Positions 1 to 6,736 are shown, counted from the first letter of the stretch. The stretch: DNA of 14,275 nt from Planctomycetaceae bacterium (GCA_013360535.1 JABWBL010000031.1:1-14275); one strand, 5' to 3'. Notes: a model not told the origin generated them from the sequence alone. Program-made: numbers and translations.

Positions 1-1
1 C

Positions 2-790
2 GACAACACCCTGGTGGGGGCCCCGCGCGAAATCACCCACGGCAGCCTGTCGGACCTGAAGAAGCCCGACGCCGTCATCATGGACGAAATGGGCTTCCGC
101 TACCTGTGGCCGACCGAGGAGTTCACCCCGGGCCGGGTCGTGGAGATGAACGACCGCCGGGCCGTGATCGTCGGCCTGTGCAAGGCGTCGCCGACGTTCC
201 AGACCTTCCCGATCGTCTATGCCCGCTTCTCGCAGGCCGTCTCCTATGTCCCGGGCGAACGCAAGGTGCTGTCCTTCATCCTGGCCCAGGGCGAGCCGGG
301 CATCCCGGACGACGAAGTCTGCCGCCGGATCAAGGAGCAGACCGGCCTGCAGGCGATGACCAAGGAGCAGTTCCGCTGGAAGACCATTGACTATTACATG
401 AAGCGGACGGGCATCCCGATCAACTTCGGCATCACGGTGGCCTTGGGGTTCTTCGTCGGCTGCGCCATCGCCGGGCAGACGTTCTACCTGTTCACGGTCG
501 AAAACCTGAAACAGTTCGGCGCCCTGAAAGCCATGGGCGCCTCCACGTTCACCCTCGCGCGCATGATCCTGCTGCAAGCCTTCACCGTGGGCTTGACGGG
601 CTACGGCGTCGGCATCGGGCTGGCAACCGCATTCGGATTTCTGTCCGCCAGCGGCGGAGGGTTACCCTTCGTTGAAACATGGCAGTTGTTGGTCCTGGTG
701 CTGGTAGCGCTGTTGGGCATCTGCACCCTCTCGGCCGTGATCAGCATTTCCAAACTCGCTCGGCTCGAACCGGCGATCGTCTTCCGGTGA
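2..790 (+). CDS. ABC transporter permease, MacB/LolC (FtsX-like) type, 5'-partial
   Basis: This is the membrane subunit of an ABC exporter that works with the ATPase encoded 5 bases downstream. The frame is open to the left edge (it reads D-N-T-L-V-G before the GTG at 14), so the start lies outside the window. About 262 codons remain. The first 130 or so residues belong to the extracytoplasmic MacB-type domain (GSLSDLKKPDAVIMDE). Three hydrophobic segments follow, at about 138-161, 183-210 and 223-245 counted from the GTG. The cytoplasmic coupling motif ENLKQFGALKAMGAS sits between the first two, and the LARLEPAIVFR tail is typical of FtsX-like permeases. Substrates of this family include lipoproteins, lipids and peptides; nothing here fixes which. 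GC3 is about 94% up to roughly position 615 and about 75% after it, so the 3' end may have a different origin. Confidence 0.9.
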   Translation, partial: DNTLVGAPREITHGSLSDLKKPDAVIMDEMGFRYLWPTEEFTPGRVVEMNDRRAVIVGLCKASPTFQTFPIVYARFSQAVSYVPGERKVLSFILAQGEPGIPDDEVCRRIKEQTGLQAMTKEQFRWKTIDYYMKRTGIPINFGITVALGFFVGCAIAGQTFYLFTVENLKQFGALKAMGASTFTLARMILLQAFTVGLTGYGVGIGLATAFGFLSASGGGLPFVETWQLLVLVLVALLGICTLSAVISISKLARLEPAIVFR

Positions 791-1416
791 TGTGAATGGA
801 TGGTTCTGTAGACAAACAGGCGGCGACGGATACGGTTCATTCCTCCGTGGCCGTACAGGTACGGGGGCTGGTGAAATCGTTCGGAACGGGGGAGACCAGC
901 GTGACGGTGCTCAAGGGCATCGACCTCGATGTGTACTTCGGCGAATTATTGCTGCTGGTCGGAGAATCCGGCGGCGGCAAGACTACCTTGCTGTCGGCCA
1001 TTGCCGGTATTCTCGACGTCGATTCCGGCGACCTCGACGTGCTGGGCGCGTCGCTCACCAAGATGGCGCCGGGCACGCGAACCAGTTTTCGGGGCCGCCG
1101 GATGGGATTTGTCTTTCAACAATTCAACCTCCTGCCCGCGCTGACGGCAGCGGAAAATGTCGCCATCCCGCTCTTGATTCAAGGTACCCGGCGGCAGGAG
1201 GCCATCGCGCGCGGGCGCGTGATGCTTGAACGCGTCGGGCTCGGCGATCGTACCGAATTTCTGCCGCGCAATTTGTCCGGCGGACAGCAGCAACGTGTCG
1301 CCGTCGCCCGTGCATTGGTCAACGATCCGCAACTGTTGGTGTGCGACGAACCGACCGCCGCCCTTGACGGGCCAAACGGCCAGAAGATCATGGAGTTGAT
1401 TCGCGATGTCGGGCGA
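615..1416. other. Compositional island spanning permease 3' end and most of the ABC ATPase
   Basis: Reading codons by eye, A- or T-ending codons number about 12 of 204 before 615, 14 of 56 between about 615 and 790, 56 of 207 between 796 and 1416, and 1 of about 60 from 1417 to 1596. The protein sequence stays fully family-like across both borders. This fits homologous replacement of the middle of a conserved gene pair, or an assembly switch between two related operons. Natural heterogeneity in a membrane-rich region is a weaker explanation, because most of the island encodes a soluble ATPase. Border positions are approximate. Confidence 0.5.
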
Positions 1417-1596
1417 GTGCCGGGCCGCTGCGTCATCGTCGTCACCCACGACAACCGCATCTTCCACTACGCCGACCGCATCGAGGAGATGGAGGACGGC
1501 AAGATCAAGGAGCGCCCCAGCGACCTCGTGATGGAGGAGTCGCGGCGCGTGCATGACTACACGCTCGACCCGCCCGACGAGCCCGCGCCGAAGTAG
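796..1596 (+). CDS. ABC transporter ATP-binding protein, LolD/MacB-like
   Basis: This ATPase energises the permease encoded immediately upstream; the 5-base gap implies one transcript. The 266-residue protein has all nucleotide-binding motifs: Walker A GESGGGKT (56-63), Q-loop FVFQQFN (about 105-111), signature LSGGQQQRVAVARAL (160-174), Walker B LLVCDEPTAALDG (180-192) and H-loop H218. The length and the two-gene arrangement fit LolD/DevA-type exporters of lipoproteins, lipids or glycolipids, but the substrate cannot be read from sequence. It has a C-terminal tail of about 28 residues, rich in acidic residues and proline, beyond the usual fold. ATG at 796 is preferred because it follows the permease stop directly; no strong Shine-Dalgarno is visible. 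By hand count GC3 is about 73% for codons before about 1416 and almost 100% after, a sharp change within one gene, just before the H-loop. Confidence 0.95.
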   Translation: MDGSVDKQAATDTVHSSVAVQVRGLVKSFGTGETSVTVLKGIDLDVYFGELLLLVGESGGGKTTLLSAIAGILDVDSGDLDVLGASLTKMAPGTRTSFRGRRMGFVFQQFNLLPALTAAENVAIPLLIQGTRRQEAIARGRVMLERVGLGDRTEFLPRNLSGGQQQRVAVARALVNDPQLLVCDEPTAALDGPNGQKIMELIRDVGRVPGRCVIVVTHDNRIFHYADRIEEMEDGKIKERPSDLVMEESRRVHDYTLDPPDEPAPK

Positions 1597-1605
1597 ACTC
1601 GGCGC
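1585..1605. terminator. Hairpin between convergent genes (weak terminator candidate)
   Basis: A perfect 7-base inverted repeat, GCGCCGA / TCGGCGC, with a 7-base loop overlaps the ATPase stop codon and abuts the stop of the convergent aminotransferase. The placement suits a bidirectional terminator, but neither side has a T tract. Confidence 0.4.
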
Positions 1606-2784
1606 TCACTTCATCATGTCGATCAGCACGTCGAGCCCGCGTTCCAGCGTCTCTTCCTTCACGGCGAAACTGAGACGCAGGTGCGAGTCGCGGGAACTGA
1701 ACACGTTGCCGGGGATGGTCAGGACGCTGCGTTCGATCGCGGCCTCGCAGAACTGCTGGGCGGTCATCCCGAGTTTCTGCGGGACCCGCGGGAAGGCGTA
1801 GAACGCGCCGCCGGGGCGGGCGACCTCGGTGACCTTGCTCAGGCGCTCGACGACCATGTCGCGGCGCTTCTCGTAGCGGGCGACCCAGGGGCCCATGTCC
1901 ACGCCGTACGTCGCCAGCGCCGCGTGCTGCAGCGGCGCGGGGGCGCAGACGTAGGTGTACTGGTGCAGTTTCGTCATCTCGTCGAGCAGGCGCTTGGGCC
2001 CGGCGGCGTATCCGAGGCGCCAGCCGGTGCAGCCGTAGGTTTTGCCGAAGCCGCGGACCAGCAGCATGGACTCCCAGGCGCGCTCCCGCCGGCACGGGCT
2101 GGGGCATCGCTTCACGCCGCCGACCGTCTCGGAGGCGTCGGAGAAGACGAAGCGGTCGTAGATCTCGTCGGAGATGAGCAGCACGCCGCGGGAGCGGCAA
2201 AGGTCGGCGATCTCGGCGCAGTCCTTCGAGGTGAGCACGACGCCCGAGGGGTTGCCGGGCGAATCGATGATGACGGCCTTGGTGCGCGGGGTGATGAGCG
2301 GCTCGATGCGGGCCGCGGTCATGCGGAAATCGGGGTAGGTGTCGCAGAGGACCGGCTTGCCGCCCAGGACCTTCACCATCGATGGATAGGCCACGAAGTA
2401 GGGATCGGGCAGGACGATCTCATCGCCGGGGGAGATGAGGGCCATGAGGGCGAGGAACAGCCCGCCGCTGGTGCCGGTGGTGCACATCAGGCCGATGGGG
2501 CTTGTGGGCGAGCCGAAGTCGGCGGGCCAGCCCAGGTCCTCGTTCACTTCCTGCGCGATGCGGGCGCGGAGCGCGGGGATGCCCTGGCTGAGCGTGTAGC
2601 CGTTGTGGTCGGCGTGGATGGCGTCGACGGCGGCCTGCTTCACCGCGTCGGGCACGGGGAAGTCGGGCTGGCCGATCGAGAGGTTGATCGGGTTCTGGAG
2701 CTTCGCGCCGAGTTCGAAGACCTTGCGGATGCCGGAGGCGTCGATGGCGCGGGAGCGGTCGGAGATCAGTGGGCCGATGTCCAT
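1606..2784 (-). CDS. Class I/II PLP-dependent aminotransferase (aspartate aminotransferase family)
   Basis: This 392-residue fold-type I aminotransferase is of typical family length and cytosolic, with no signal peptide. It transfers an amino group between an amino acid and a 2-oxo acid using pyridoxal phosphate. Visible landmarks are SIGQPDFP (36-43), YTLSQGIPALR (63-73), the cofactor-binding SPGNPSG with N178, SDEIYD with D206 and Y209, the Schiff-base lysine K248 in GFGKTYGCTGWRLGY, and R370, the expected substrate-carboxylate arginine. The exact amino acid substrate cannot be assigned. Just before the lysine motif it carries a short Cys/Arg-rich stretch (KRCPSPCRRERAWES, 225-239). ATG at 2784 is the natural start, since SIGQPDFP then lies at the usual distance. 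No Shine-Dalgarno precedes it, but a TACAGT hexamer lies 6 bases upstream, so the mRNA may be leaderless. It converges on the ATPase gene with a 9-base gap. Confidence 0.95.
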   Translation of the reverse strand: MDIGPLISDRSRAIDASGIRKVFELGAKLQNPINLSIGQPDFPVPDAVKQAAVDAIHADHNGYTLSQGIPALRARIAQEVNEDLGWPADFGSPTSPIGLMCTTGTSGGLFLALMALISPGDEIVLPDPYFVAYPSMVKVLGGKPVLCDTYPDFRMTAARIEPLITPRTKAVIIDSPGNPSGVVLTSKDCAEIADLCRSRGVLLISDEIYDRFVFSDASETVGGVKRCPSPCRRERAWESMLLVRGFGKTYGCTGWRLGYAAGPKRLLDEMTKLHQYTYVCAPAPLQHAALATYGVDMGPWVARYEKRRDMVVERLSKVTEVARPGGAFYAFPRVPQKLGMTAQQFCEAAIERSVLTIPGNVFSSRDSHLRLSFAVKEETLERGLDVLIDMMK

Positions 2785-2790
2785 GCGCGG

Positions 2791-2796
2791 ACTGTA
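2791..2796 (-). promoter_or_regulatory. Possible -10 element giving a leaderless aminotransferase mRNA
   Basis: The hexamer TACAGT, read on the minus strand, ends 6 bases before the ATG at 2784, so transcription would start at or next to the start codon. No recognisable -35 is seen at the right distance and no ribosome-binding site fits between. This is an inference from spacing only. Confidence 0.3.
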
Positions 2797-2816
2797 GCGG
2801 GAACCGCGCCGCCGGC

Positions 2817-2867
2817 CCCAAAACGCAACAAGGCGCCGTGGCGGTGTGCGGGCACACCCGGCGCCTT
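2817..2867 (-). terminator. Rho-independent-like terminator of the small basic protein gene
   Basis: On the minus strand, an outer stem AAGGCGCC (2860-2867) pairs with GGCGCCTT (2830-2837) and encloses an inner stem GGTGTGC/GCACACC (2852-2858 with 2843-2849). The hairpin is followed by TGTTGCGTTTT. It lies 55 bases after the small protein's stop codon and just before the aminotransferase promoter region, so it separates the two genes. Confidence 0.7.
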
Positions 2868-2921
2868 GCGGTTGTGGCTCAACGCCCGGTCATCGGCGAC
2901 GCCGGGACCGGACGGGCGTGA

Positions 2922-3077
2922 TCAGTTGACGCGGGTCTTGGGGAGGCCCAGGACGGCGCGCTTGTTGAAATCGGTGCCGGCGGAGCTCTTCATCTTCTCG
3001 ACGCGCTCGGTGCGCTTGAGGACGGAACGCTTGGTCGAGAGGCCGCCGCCGGTGCGAAGACTGCGATCGATGGACAT
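2922..3077 (-). CDS. PVC small basic protein (about 51 residues)
   Basis: The 51-residue product begins MSIDRSLRTGG, continues through KRSVLKRTERVEKMK and ends in GLPKTRVN. It has many Lys/Arg residues and no membrane segment. The S-L-(x)n-RSVLKR.ER.EK.K...(x)n-GLPKT.V pattern matches the tiny conserved basic proteins of Planctomycetes, Verrucomicrobia and Chlamydiae (I recall this as TIGR04137). Their function is not established, and basic charge only suggests nucleic-acid or ribosome contact. ATG at 3077 is chosen over upstream in-frame starts because AAGGA lies 7 bases before it and a strong promoter lies just upstream of that. An extension to 3164 would begin inside or before the promoter. 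It has its own promoter and terminator, so it is monocistronic. Three features agree (family pattern, ribosome site, promoter), so I regard it as a real gene despite its size. Confidence 0.85.
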   Translation of the reverse strand: MSIDRSLRTGGGLSTKRSVLKRTERVEKMKSSAGTDFNKRAVLGLPKTRVN

Positions 3078-3098
3078 GGCTGTTTCCTTGAGACAATG

Positions 3099-3115
3099 GC
3101 CCGGCTGGTCCGGGC
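3099..3115 (-). promoter_or_regulatory. 5'UTR stem-loop upstream of the small basic protein
   Basis: A perfect 6-bp stem, GCCCGG/CCGGGC, with a 5-base loop lies inside the predicted leader of about 45 nt. It sits roughly 12 bases upstream of the AAGGA ribosome-binding site. It could stabilise the leader or modulate translation. No known RNA motif was recognised. Confidence 0.45.
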
Positions 3116-3129
3116 GAATGGGGGCGGAG

Positions 3130-3158
3130 AATATAGCAGGGCCGACGGGTTCCGGCAA
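3130..3158 (-). promoter_or_regulatory. Sigma-70-type promoter of the small basic protein gene
   Basis: Read on the minus strand, TTGCCG (3158-3153) is followed by exactly 17 bases and then TATATT (3135-3130). TG one base before the -10 makes an extended -10. This is the best housekeeping promoter in the window, and an AT-rich hexamer stands out in DNA this rich in GC. Predicted transcription start is near 3122, giving a leader of about 45 nt. Confidence 0.75.
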
Positions 3159-3189
3159 GGGCAATAGATCGGATTCCGTTCGGTACGGC

Positions 3190-3825
3190 CTATTTGTCGT
3201 ACTTCACCCAGAACAGGTCGTTGAAGTCCGCCGCGCCCTTCTGGTCGCGCTTGAAGGCGCGCCCCAGGTCTCGGAGGGTGCGCTCGACGCTGTCCTTGTT
3301 CTTCTGGTAGCCCTCGCGGTCGAGGCCGACGAGGGGGATGACCATGAACAGGCGGTTGTCGTTGCGGGCGGGGACCAGCGCGGCGGAGTAGCCCTTGCTC
3401 AGGAGGTACTCGGCGGTGGCGGTGGCTTCCTTGATGGGCAGCGTCGCGACGGTGGGGTAGTTGAGGCCGTCCTTGCGCGGGTCTTCCTTCGCGGTCTTGA
3501 CGACGACGAACCTCGCGGCGGGCTTCTCGGGTTCGGCGGGCTTGGTCGGCGGCGGCGCGGTGACGGGGTCGGGGCGAGACGCCTGGCGCGGAGCGGCGGC
3601 CTGCTCGAGGTCGCTGAACTTGGGCGCGGTGGGGTCAACGATGCCCGCGCTCTCCTGGGCTTCCTGTCGCTGCTGGTCGGCCTTGAACTTCTTCTCGCTC
3701 TTGTTGTAGCCGAGCATGTACGCGCCGAGGACGACGGCGATAACGACCGCGAGGCCGATGAACGCGAAGCCGACGGGGATGTTCAGGCGGCTGCCGGGGG
3801 TGATGCCGAGGACGCGCTCGGAGTC
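3190..3825 (-). other. C-terminal segment: membrane-anchored protein with a SPOR-like terminal domain, 5' end replaced
   Basis: Residues 746-956 of the long frame look like a nearly complete separate protein. They run from a short N-terminal tail (DSERVLGITPGSRLN) and a membrane helix (IPVGFAFIGLAVVIAVVLGA) to a Lys/Gln-rich stretch, a Pro-rich linker with many Ala and Glu, and a domain of about 110 residues. That domain contains RFVVVKTAKEDP, LNYPTVATLPIKEA, EYLLSKGYSAALVPA and RLFMVIPLVG. The beta-alpha order and the tracking of a residue's own value resemble SPOR-type repeats, and similar single-helix proteins occur in Phycisphaerae as far as I recall. Its own start codon would have lain about at the junction. 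The stop is followed by the small protein's promoter. Assignment to SPOR is tentative. Confidence 0.5.
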
Positions 3826-6021
3826 CTCGGCGTCGGTCTCGGCGAGCTCGGCACGCGACAGCTCGCCGGGCCCGAGGATCGCGATCCAGGCCTTTTCCGC
3901 GGCTTTTCCGTCCTTTTCGAGCACGCGCCCACGCACGGGGAGCCCTTCGGTCAGCCGGATCTCGAGCGGACCGACGATGTCGCGGGGCCCGAGCTCAAAG
4001 GGACCTTCGAAGGTCGGCGCGAAGCCCATGACGGTCACCGCGACGAGGTAACGGCCCGCGGGCAGGCCGTCGTGCACGAACGTGTGCGGCGGGGGACGCT
4101 CCACGCCGTCGCTCTCGATCTGCGCGACCTGCGCGATGCGCATGCGGTCGTAGAGCGGCCACCAGTCGCCGTCGCGCAGCGCGGGGGAATCGTCGGGAAC
4201 GCTGACGAGGTCGATGTCGAGCACGTCGAGCGCCACCGGTGCGCCGGTCGCCGCGTGGACCACGCTGCCGTGGATCTCCGCGTCGTGCGTGCCGACGTCG
4301 CGCGTCTCTCCGCGCGGCTTGAGCGTGAGCTCGAGCGGCGGACCACCCGGCATGACGCCGTGCAGCGTGAAGCTCGAGTGCCTCTCGGACTTGAAGCGCA
4401 GCGTGTGCGGCACCGGCGCGAGCGCGGAGATCGCGACGTGCTCGGGATCGACGACCCGCGCGTGGAACCACTCGTTGGAGTCGCCGTCGGTCGCGTACAG
4501 CTGCACCCAACCCGTCGCCGGAACCGCCTTGGCCGCCGCGGGCGCGCCGTTTTCATCGAGAATCCGTGCGACGATCTCGGTTCCGCGCGCGAGCCGGAAC
4601 TCGCGCGTCAGCGCGCCCGGAGCGGAGAGCTCGACCCGCTCGCGCAGCACCGCGAACCCATCGTCGCGTCGCTCGACCCGCACGACCTTCGGGCCGATGC
4701 GGCTGCCTGTCAGCCGCACGAAGCCGTTGGCGTCGCAGGTTGCCCCCGTCTCGTGGTCGAGCCACGTCGACGCGCCGTTGCGCGCGGGCTTGTAGACGTA
4801 CACATGCGCCTTCGGCACAGGCCGACCCGCCTCGTCGACGACCGTGACCTCGAGCGACCACTCGCCCGGCTGGTCGAGCAGCTCCTCGCGCAGCTGCACG
4901 TTGCGCCACGGCAACTCCGCGCCGGCGCTCGCACGCACGAGGCCATCCTCGTGGTGCAACGATCCCGCGTGCACGTCGAGCGCGTAGACCTCGCCCGATT
5001 CGAGCCCGACCGGCAGCTCGAGCGTGAACAGGCCGTTGCGATCGGTCGTCGCGCGCGCTCCAAGGAGCGCCATCTTCCCCTCGCGGCGCACGGAACTCGC
5101 GCGCACTTCCGCTCCGGCCACCGCGAGGCCGAGCGTGTCGAGCACGCGGCCCTCGAGGCGCGCCGGCGCGAATTTCGCGGCCTTTTCGTCGGGATTTTCG
5201 GGGTTCGTGGCGTCGGTCGAGCTCGCGCCCGCGACCTCGACCCGTCCTTCGCCCACCGGCTCGCTCTCCCTCGGGCGCTCGAGACCCGTGGTGCCCGCGT
5301 TCGCGACGCTCTCCAGCGGCTCTCGATCCTCGAGGAGCAAGATCGCCGCCGTGCTCGAGGCGGCGACGAGCACGAGCGCACCGAGCGCGAGCGGCGACAG
5401 CGCGAAGGCCGCCGGCTTGAGCGCGAGCAGGCGCGCTTCGAGCCCGTGGGGGACCTTTGGCGCTTCGAGTCGCGCGAGGTGTTCGCCGAGCTCGGGCACC
5501 ACGGCCGCGAAGCCCAGTTTCCCGAGCCGCTCGCGCAGCTTCTCGAGCGCACGCTGCACGCGCCCGTGCGCGCTCGGTTCCGAGATCGCGAGCGCCGTGC
5601 CGACCTCCGCGAAGGTCATTCCCTCGCCAAAACGCAGCGCGAGCGCATGCCGCAGCTCGTCGGGCAACTGCTCGACTTCCTGCGCCAGCCGCTCCGCCAA
5701 TTCGCGCGCTTCCGTCGTTTCCCGCTTCGCCTTTTCCCGCTCGTTGCGCTGCATCGCGACCTCCGCTTCCCGGCGCGCGCGCGCCCGCTCGGAGCGAAGG
5801 CCCATCGACGCCTCGCGCGCTGCGGCGCAGCGCAACAGCTTCCCGAGGTCGCGGGCGCCCGAGATGTCGAGCCGCCCTTCGAGCACACGCCGGAACACCT
5901 CGGCCGTCGCATCGTTCGCAGCCGCTTCGTCGCGCGCCACTCGCCGGGCCGCGCGAAAAGCCTCGGCGTGGTGCTCGCGCACCACACTCTCGAACAAGGC
6001 CGGATCCAGGGTTCGCCGCAT
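3190..6021 (-). CDS. ECF-like sigma factor with membrane anchor and carboxypeptidase-regulatory-like repeats, joined in frame to an unrelated membrane protein
   Basis: Numbering here runs from an upstream ATG at 6060; the better start is the ATG at 6021 (residue 14, MRRTLDPALFES), which has AAGGAG 7 bases before it. Sigma region 2 lies at about 20-80 (FRAARRVARDEAAANDATAEVFRR is its core, 20+ residues). Sigma region 4 lies at about 131-180 (LPDELRHALALRFGEGMTF, then an AISEPSAHGRVQRALEKLRE recognition helix). One membrane helix follows at about 217-243. Repeated beta-sandwich units resembling carboxypeptidase-regulatory domains lie at about 300-390, 402-480, 594-700 and 708-745. The family architecture suggests a membrane-tethered sigma factor with an external sensing part. 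From residue 746 the character changes: a new membrane helix (760-785), a charged Pro-rich linker, and a terminal globular domain ending WVKYDK. The last repeat is cut off in mid-domain, so this is probably two genes joined near 3830. The frame is certain; the biological unity is not. Confidence 0.7.
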   Translation of the reverse strand: MRRTLDPALFESVVREHHAEAFRAARRVARDEAAANDATAEVFRRVLEGRLDISGARDLGKLLRCAAAREASMGLRSERARARREAEVAMQRNEREKAKRETTEARELAERLAQEVEQLPDELRHALALRFGEGMTFAEVGTALAISEPSAHGRVQRALEKLRERLGKLGFAAVVPELGEHLARLEAPKVPHGLEARLLALKPAAFALSPLALGALVLVAASSTAAILLLEDREPLESVANAGTTGLERPRESEPVGEGRVEVAGASSTDATNPENPDEKAAKFAPARLEGRVLDTLGLAVAGAEVRASSVRREGKMALLGARATTDRNGLFTLELPVGLESGEVYALDVHAGSLHHEDGLVRASAGAELPWRNVQLREELLDQPGEWSLEVTVVDEAGRPVPKAHVYVYKPARNGASTWLDHETGATCDANGFVRLTGSRIGPKVVRVERRDDGFAVLRERVELSAPGALTREFRLARGTEIVARILDENGAPAAAKAVPATGWVQLYATDGDSNEWFHARVVDPEHVAISALAPVPHTLRFKSERHSSFTLHGVMPGGPPLELTLKPRGETRDVGTHDAEIHGSVVHAATGAPVALDVLDIDLVSVPDDSPALRDGDWWPLYDRMRIAQVAQIESDGVERPPPHTFVHDGLPAGRYLVAVTVMGFAPTFEGPFELGPRDIVGPLEIRLTEGLPVRGRVLEKDGKAAEKAWIAILGPGELSRAELAETDAEDSERVLGITPGSRLNIPVGFAFIGLAVVIAVVLGAYMLGYNKSEKKFKADQQRQEAQESAGIVDPTAPKFSDLEQAAAPRQASRPDPVTAPPPTKPAEPEKPAARFVVVKTAKEDPRKDGLNYPTVATLPIKEATATAEYLLSKGYSAALVPARNDNRLFMVIPLVGLDREGYQKNKDSVERTLRDLGRAFKRDQKGAADFNDLFWVKYDK
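3826..3840 (-). other. Probable chimeric junction
   Basis: Between ETDAE (residues 741-745) and DSERVLG (746-752) the protein turns from an unfinished beta-sandwich repeat, where a turn such as D-A-(E/D)-G-x-F would be expected, into what looks like the start of a membrane protein. The minus-strand sequence GACGCCGAGGACTCC could match both parents over several bases if the second gene began Met-Ala-Glu-Asp-Ser. That is compatible with a join at short shared sequence. Confidence 0.6.
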
Positions 6022-6160
6022 GCCGTCTCCTTCGCTCCGCGCGGTTCGCGCGCATTCCATGTGCCCTCTGGATGCGAAGACCGGCCCGATCTTAGGTGGG
6101 AAACCGGAAAAACTGGGCGCGCGAGCACGCGGGCGAAGCTGTTCGTAGCCTCAGGCCACC

Positions 6161-6622
6161 ATGCAACTTCGCAACCTTCGCCGCGTCGTACTCGCCTCGC
6201 TCCTGCTCGTCGGTTGCCGGACTGCTGCGGAGGAGCGCGACCGCCGGGAGGTGCTCGCGACCTTCCAGGGCTTCTTCGACTGGATCGAGACCGGCGAGCC
6301 CGCGCGCGCGGACGCGACCGTGTTGCCCGAGGCCGCGTTCGCCAACGTCCGCCAGACGGACGGCAAGGCCGAGGTGCGCCACTTCACGATGGCCGGGTCG
6401 CTCGCCAGGCGCCCGACGGACACGCGCGCCCTGCGCGAGTCGATCGTCGGCGAGCCGACGGTGCTGATCGACGGCGACATCGCGACGGTCTGGTGCAACT
6501 ACGAGTTCCATGTCGACGGCAAGCTCAGCCACACCGGCATCGACTCTTTCTCGTTGTTTCGCACGCCCGCGGGCTGGCGCGTCGCGGGAGGCGCCTACAG
6601 CATCCTCGAGGCGCGTCCCTGA
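6161..6622 (+). CDS. Putative lipoprotein with NTF2/SnoaL-like fold
   Basis: The 153-residue product begins MQLRNLRRVVLASLLLVGC, a short lipoprotein signal with lipobox LVGC and lipidation at C19. After export it should be anchored to a membrane facing the periplasm-like space. Residues about 27-150 fit the cone-shaped NTF2/SnoaL/DUF4440 fold. There is an opening helix (REVLATFQGFFDWIETGEPA), a central stretch with F/H-rich strands, and the characteristic end TVWCNYEFHVDG, HTGIDSFSLFRT, GWRVAGGAYS. Members are enzymes or ligand-binding proteins; no catalytic residue can be assigned. ATG at 6161 gives the complete signal peptide. The gene is divergent from the sigma-factor gene (gap 139 bases) and lies 150 bases before the transhydrogenase operon on the same strand. 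No terminator is clear between them. Confidence 0.8.
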   Translation: MQLRNLRRVVLASLLLVGCRTAAEERDRREVLATFQGFFDWIETGEPARADATVLPEAAFANVRQTDGKAEVRHFTMAGSLARRPTDTRALRESIVGEPTVLIDGDIATVWCNYEFHVDGKLSHTGIDSFSLFRTPAGWRVAGGAYSILEARP

Positions 6623-6728
6623 GCCGCGGACGGCCGGGATTCGGGCTCGACCTACGGAAAACGTTGCAAGGGCGGGGGTGAGGCGGGCGAAGTGCGGCAG
6701 CGGAGCGCGACGCGGGCGGGGGGCCGCT

Positions 6729-6736
6729 GCTAGAGT
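6729..6736 (+). promoter_or_regulatory. Putative -10 element for the pnt operon
   Basis: GCTAGAGT lies 36 bases before the pntAA ATG. A similar octamer, GCTACACT, lies at a comparable distance (35 bases) before the O-methyltransferase ATG. No convincing -35 is seen, so the call rests on the shared motif and position. Confidence 0.3.

Noticed and set aside
2922..3164. An 80-residue version of the small basic protein starting at 3164
   Set aside because: The extra N-terminus overlaps the promoter, and the ribosome-binding site favours the start at 3077.
1681..6681. A plus-strand frame open for about 5 kb
   Set aside because: It runs antisense to the aminotransferase, small protein and sigma-factor genes. 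It has Arg/Gly/Ala/Val-rich composition without domains, as expected for the complement of high-GC3 genes.
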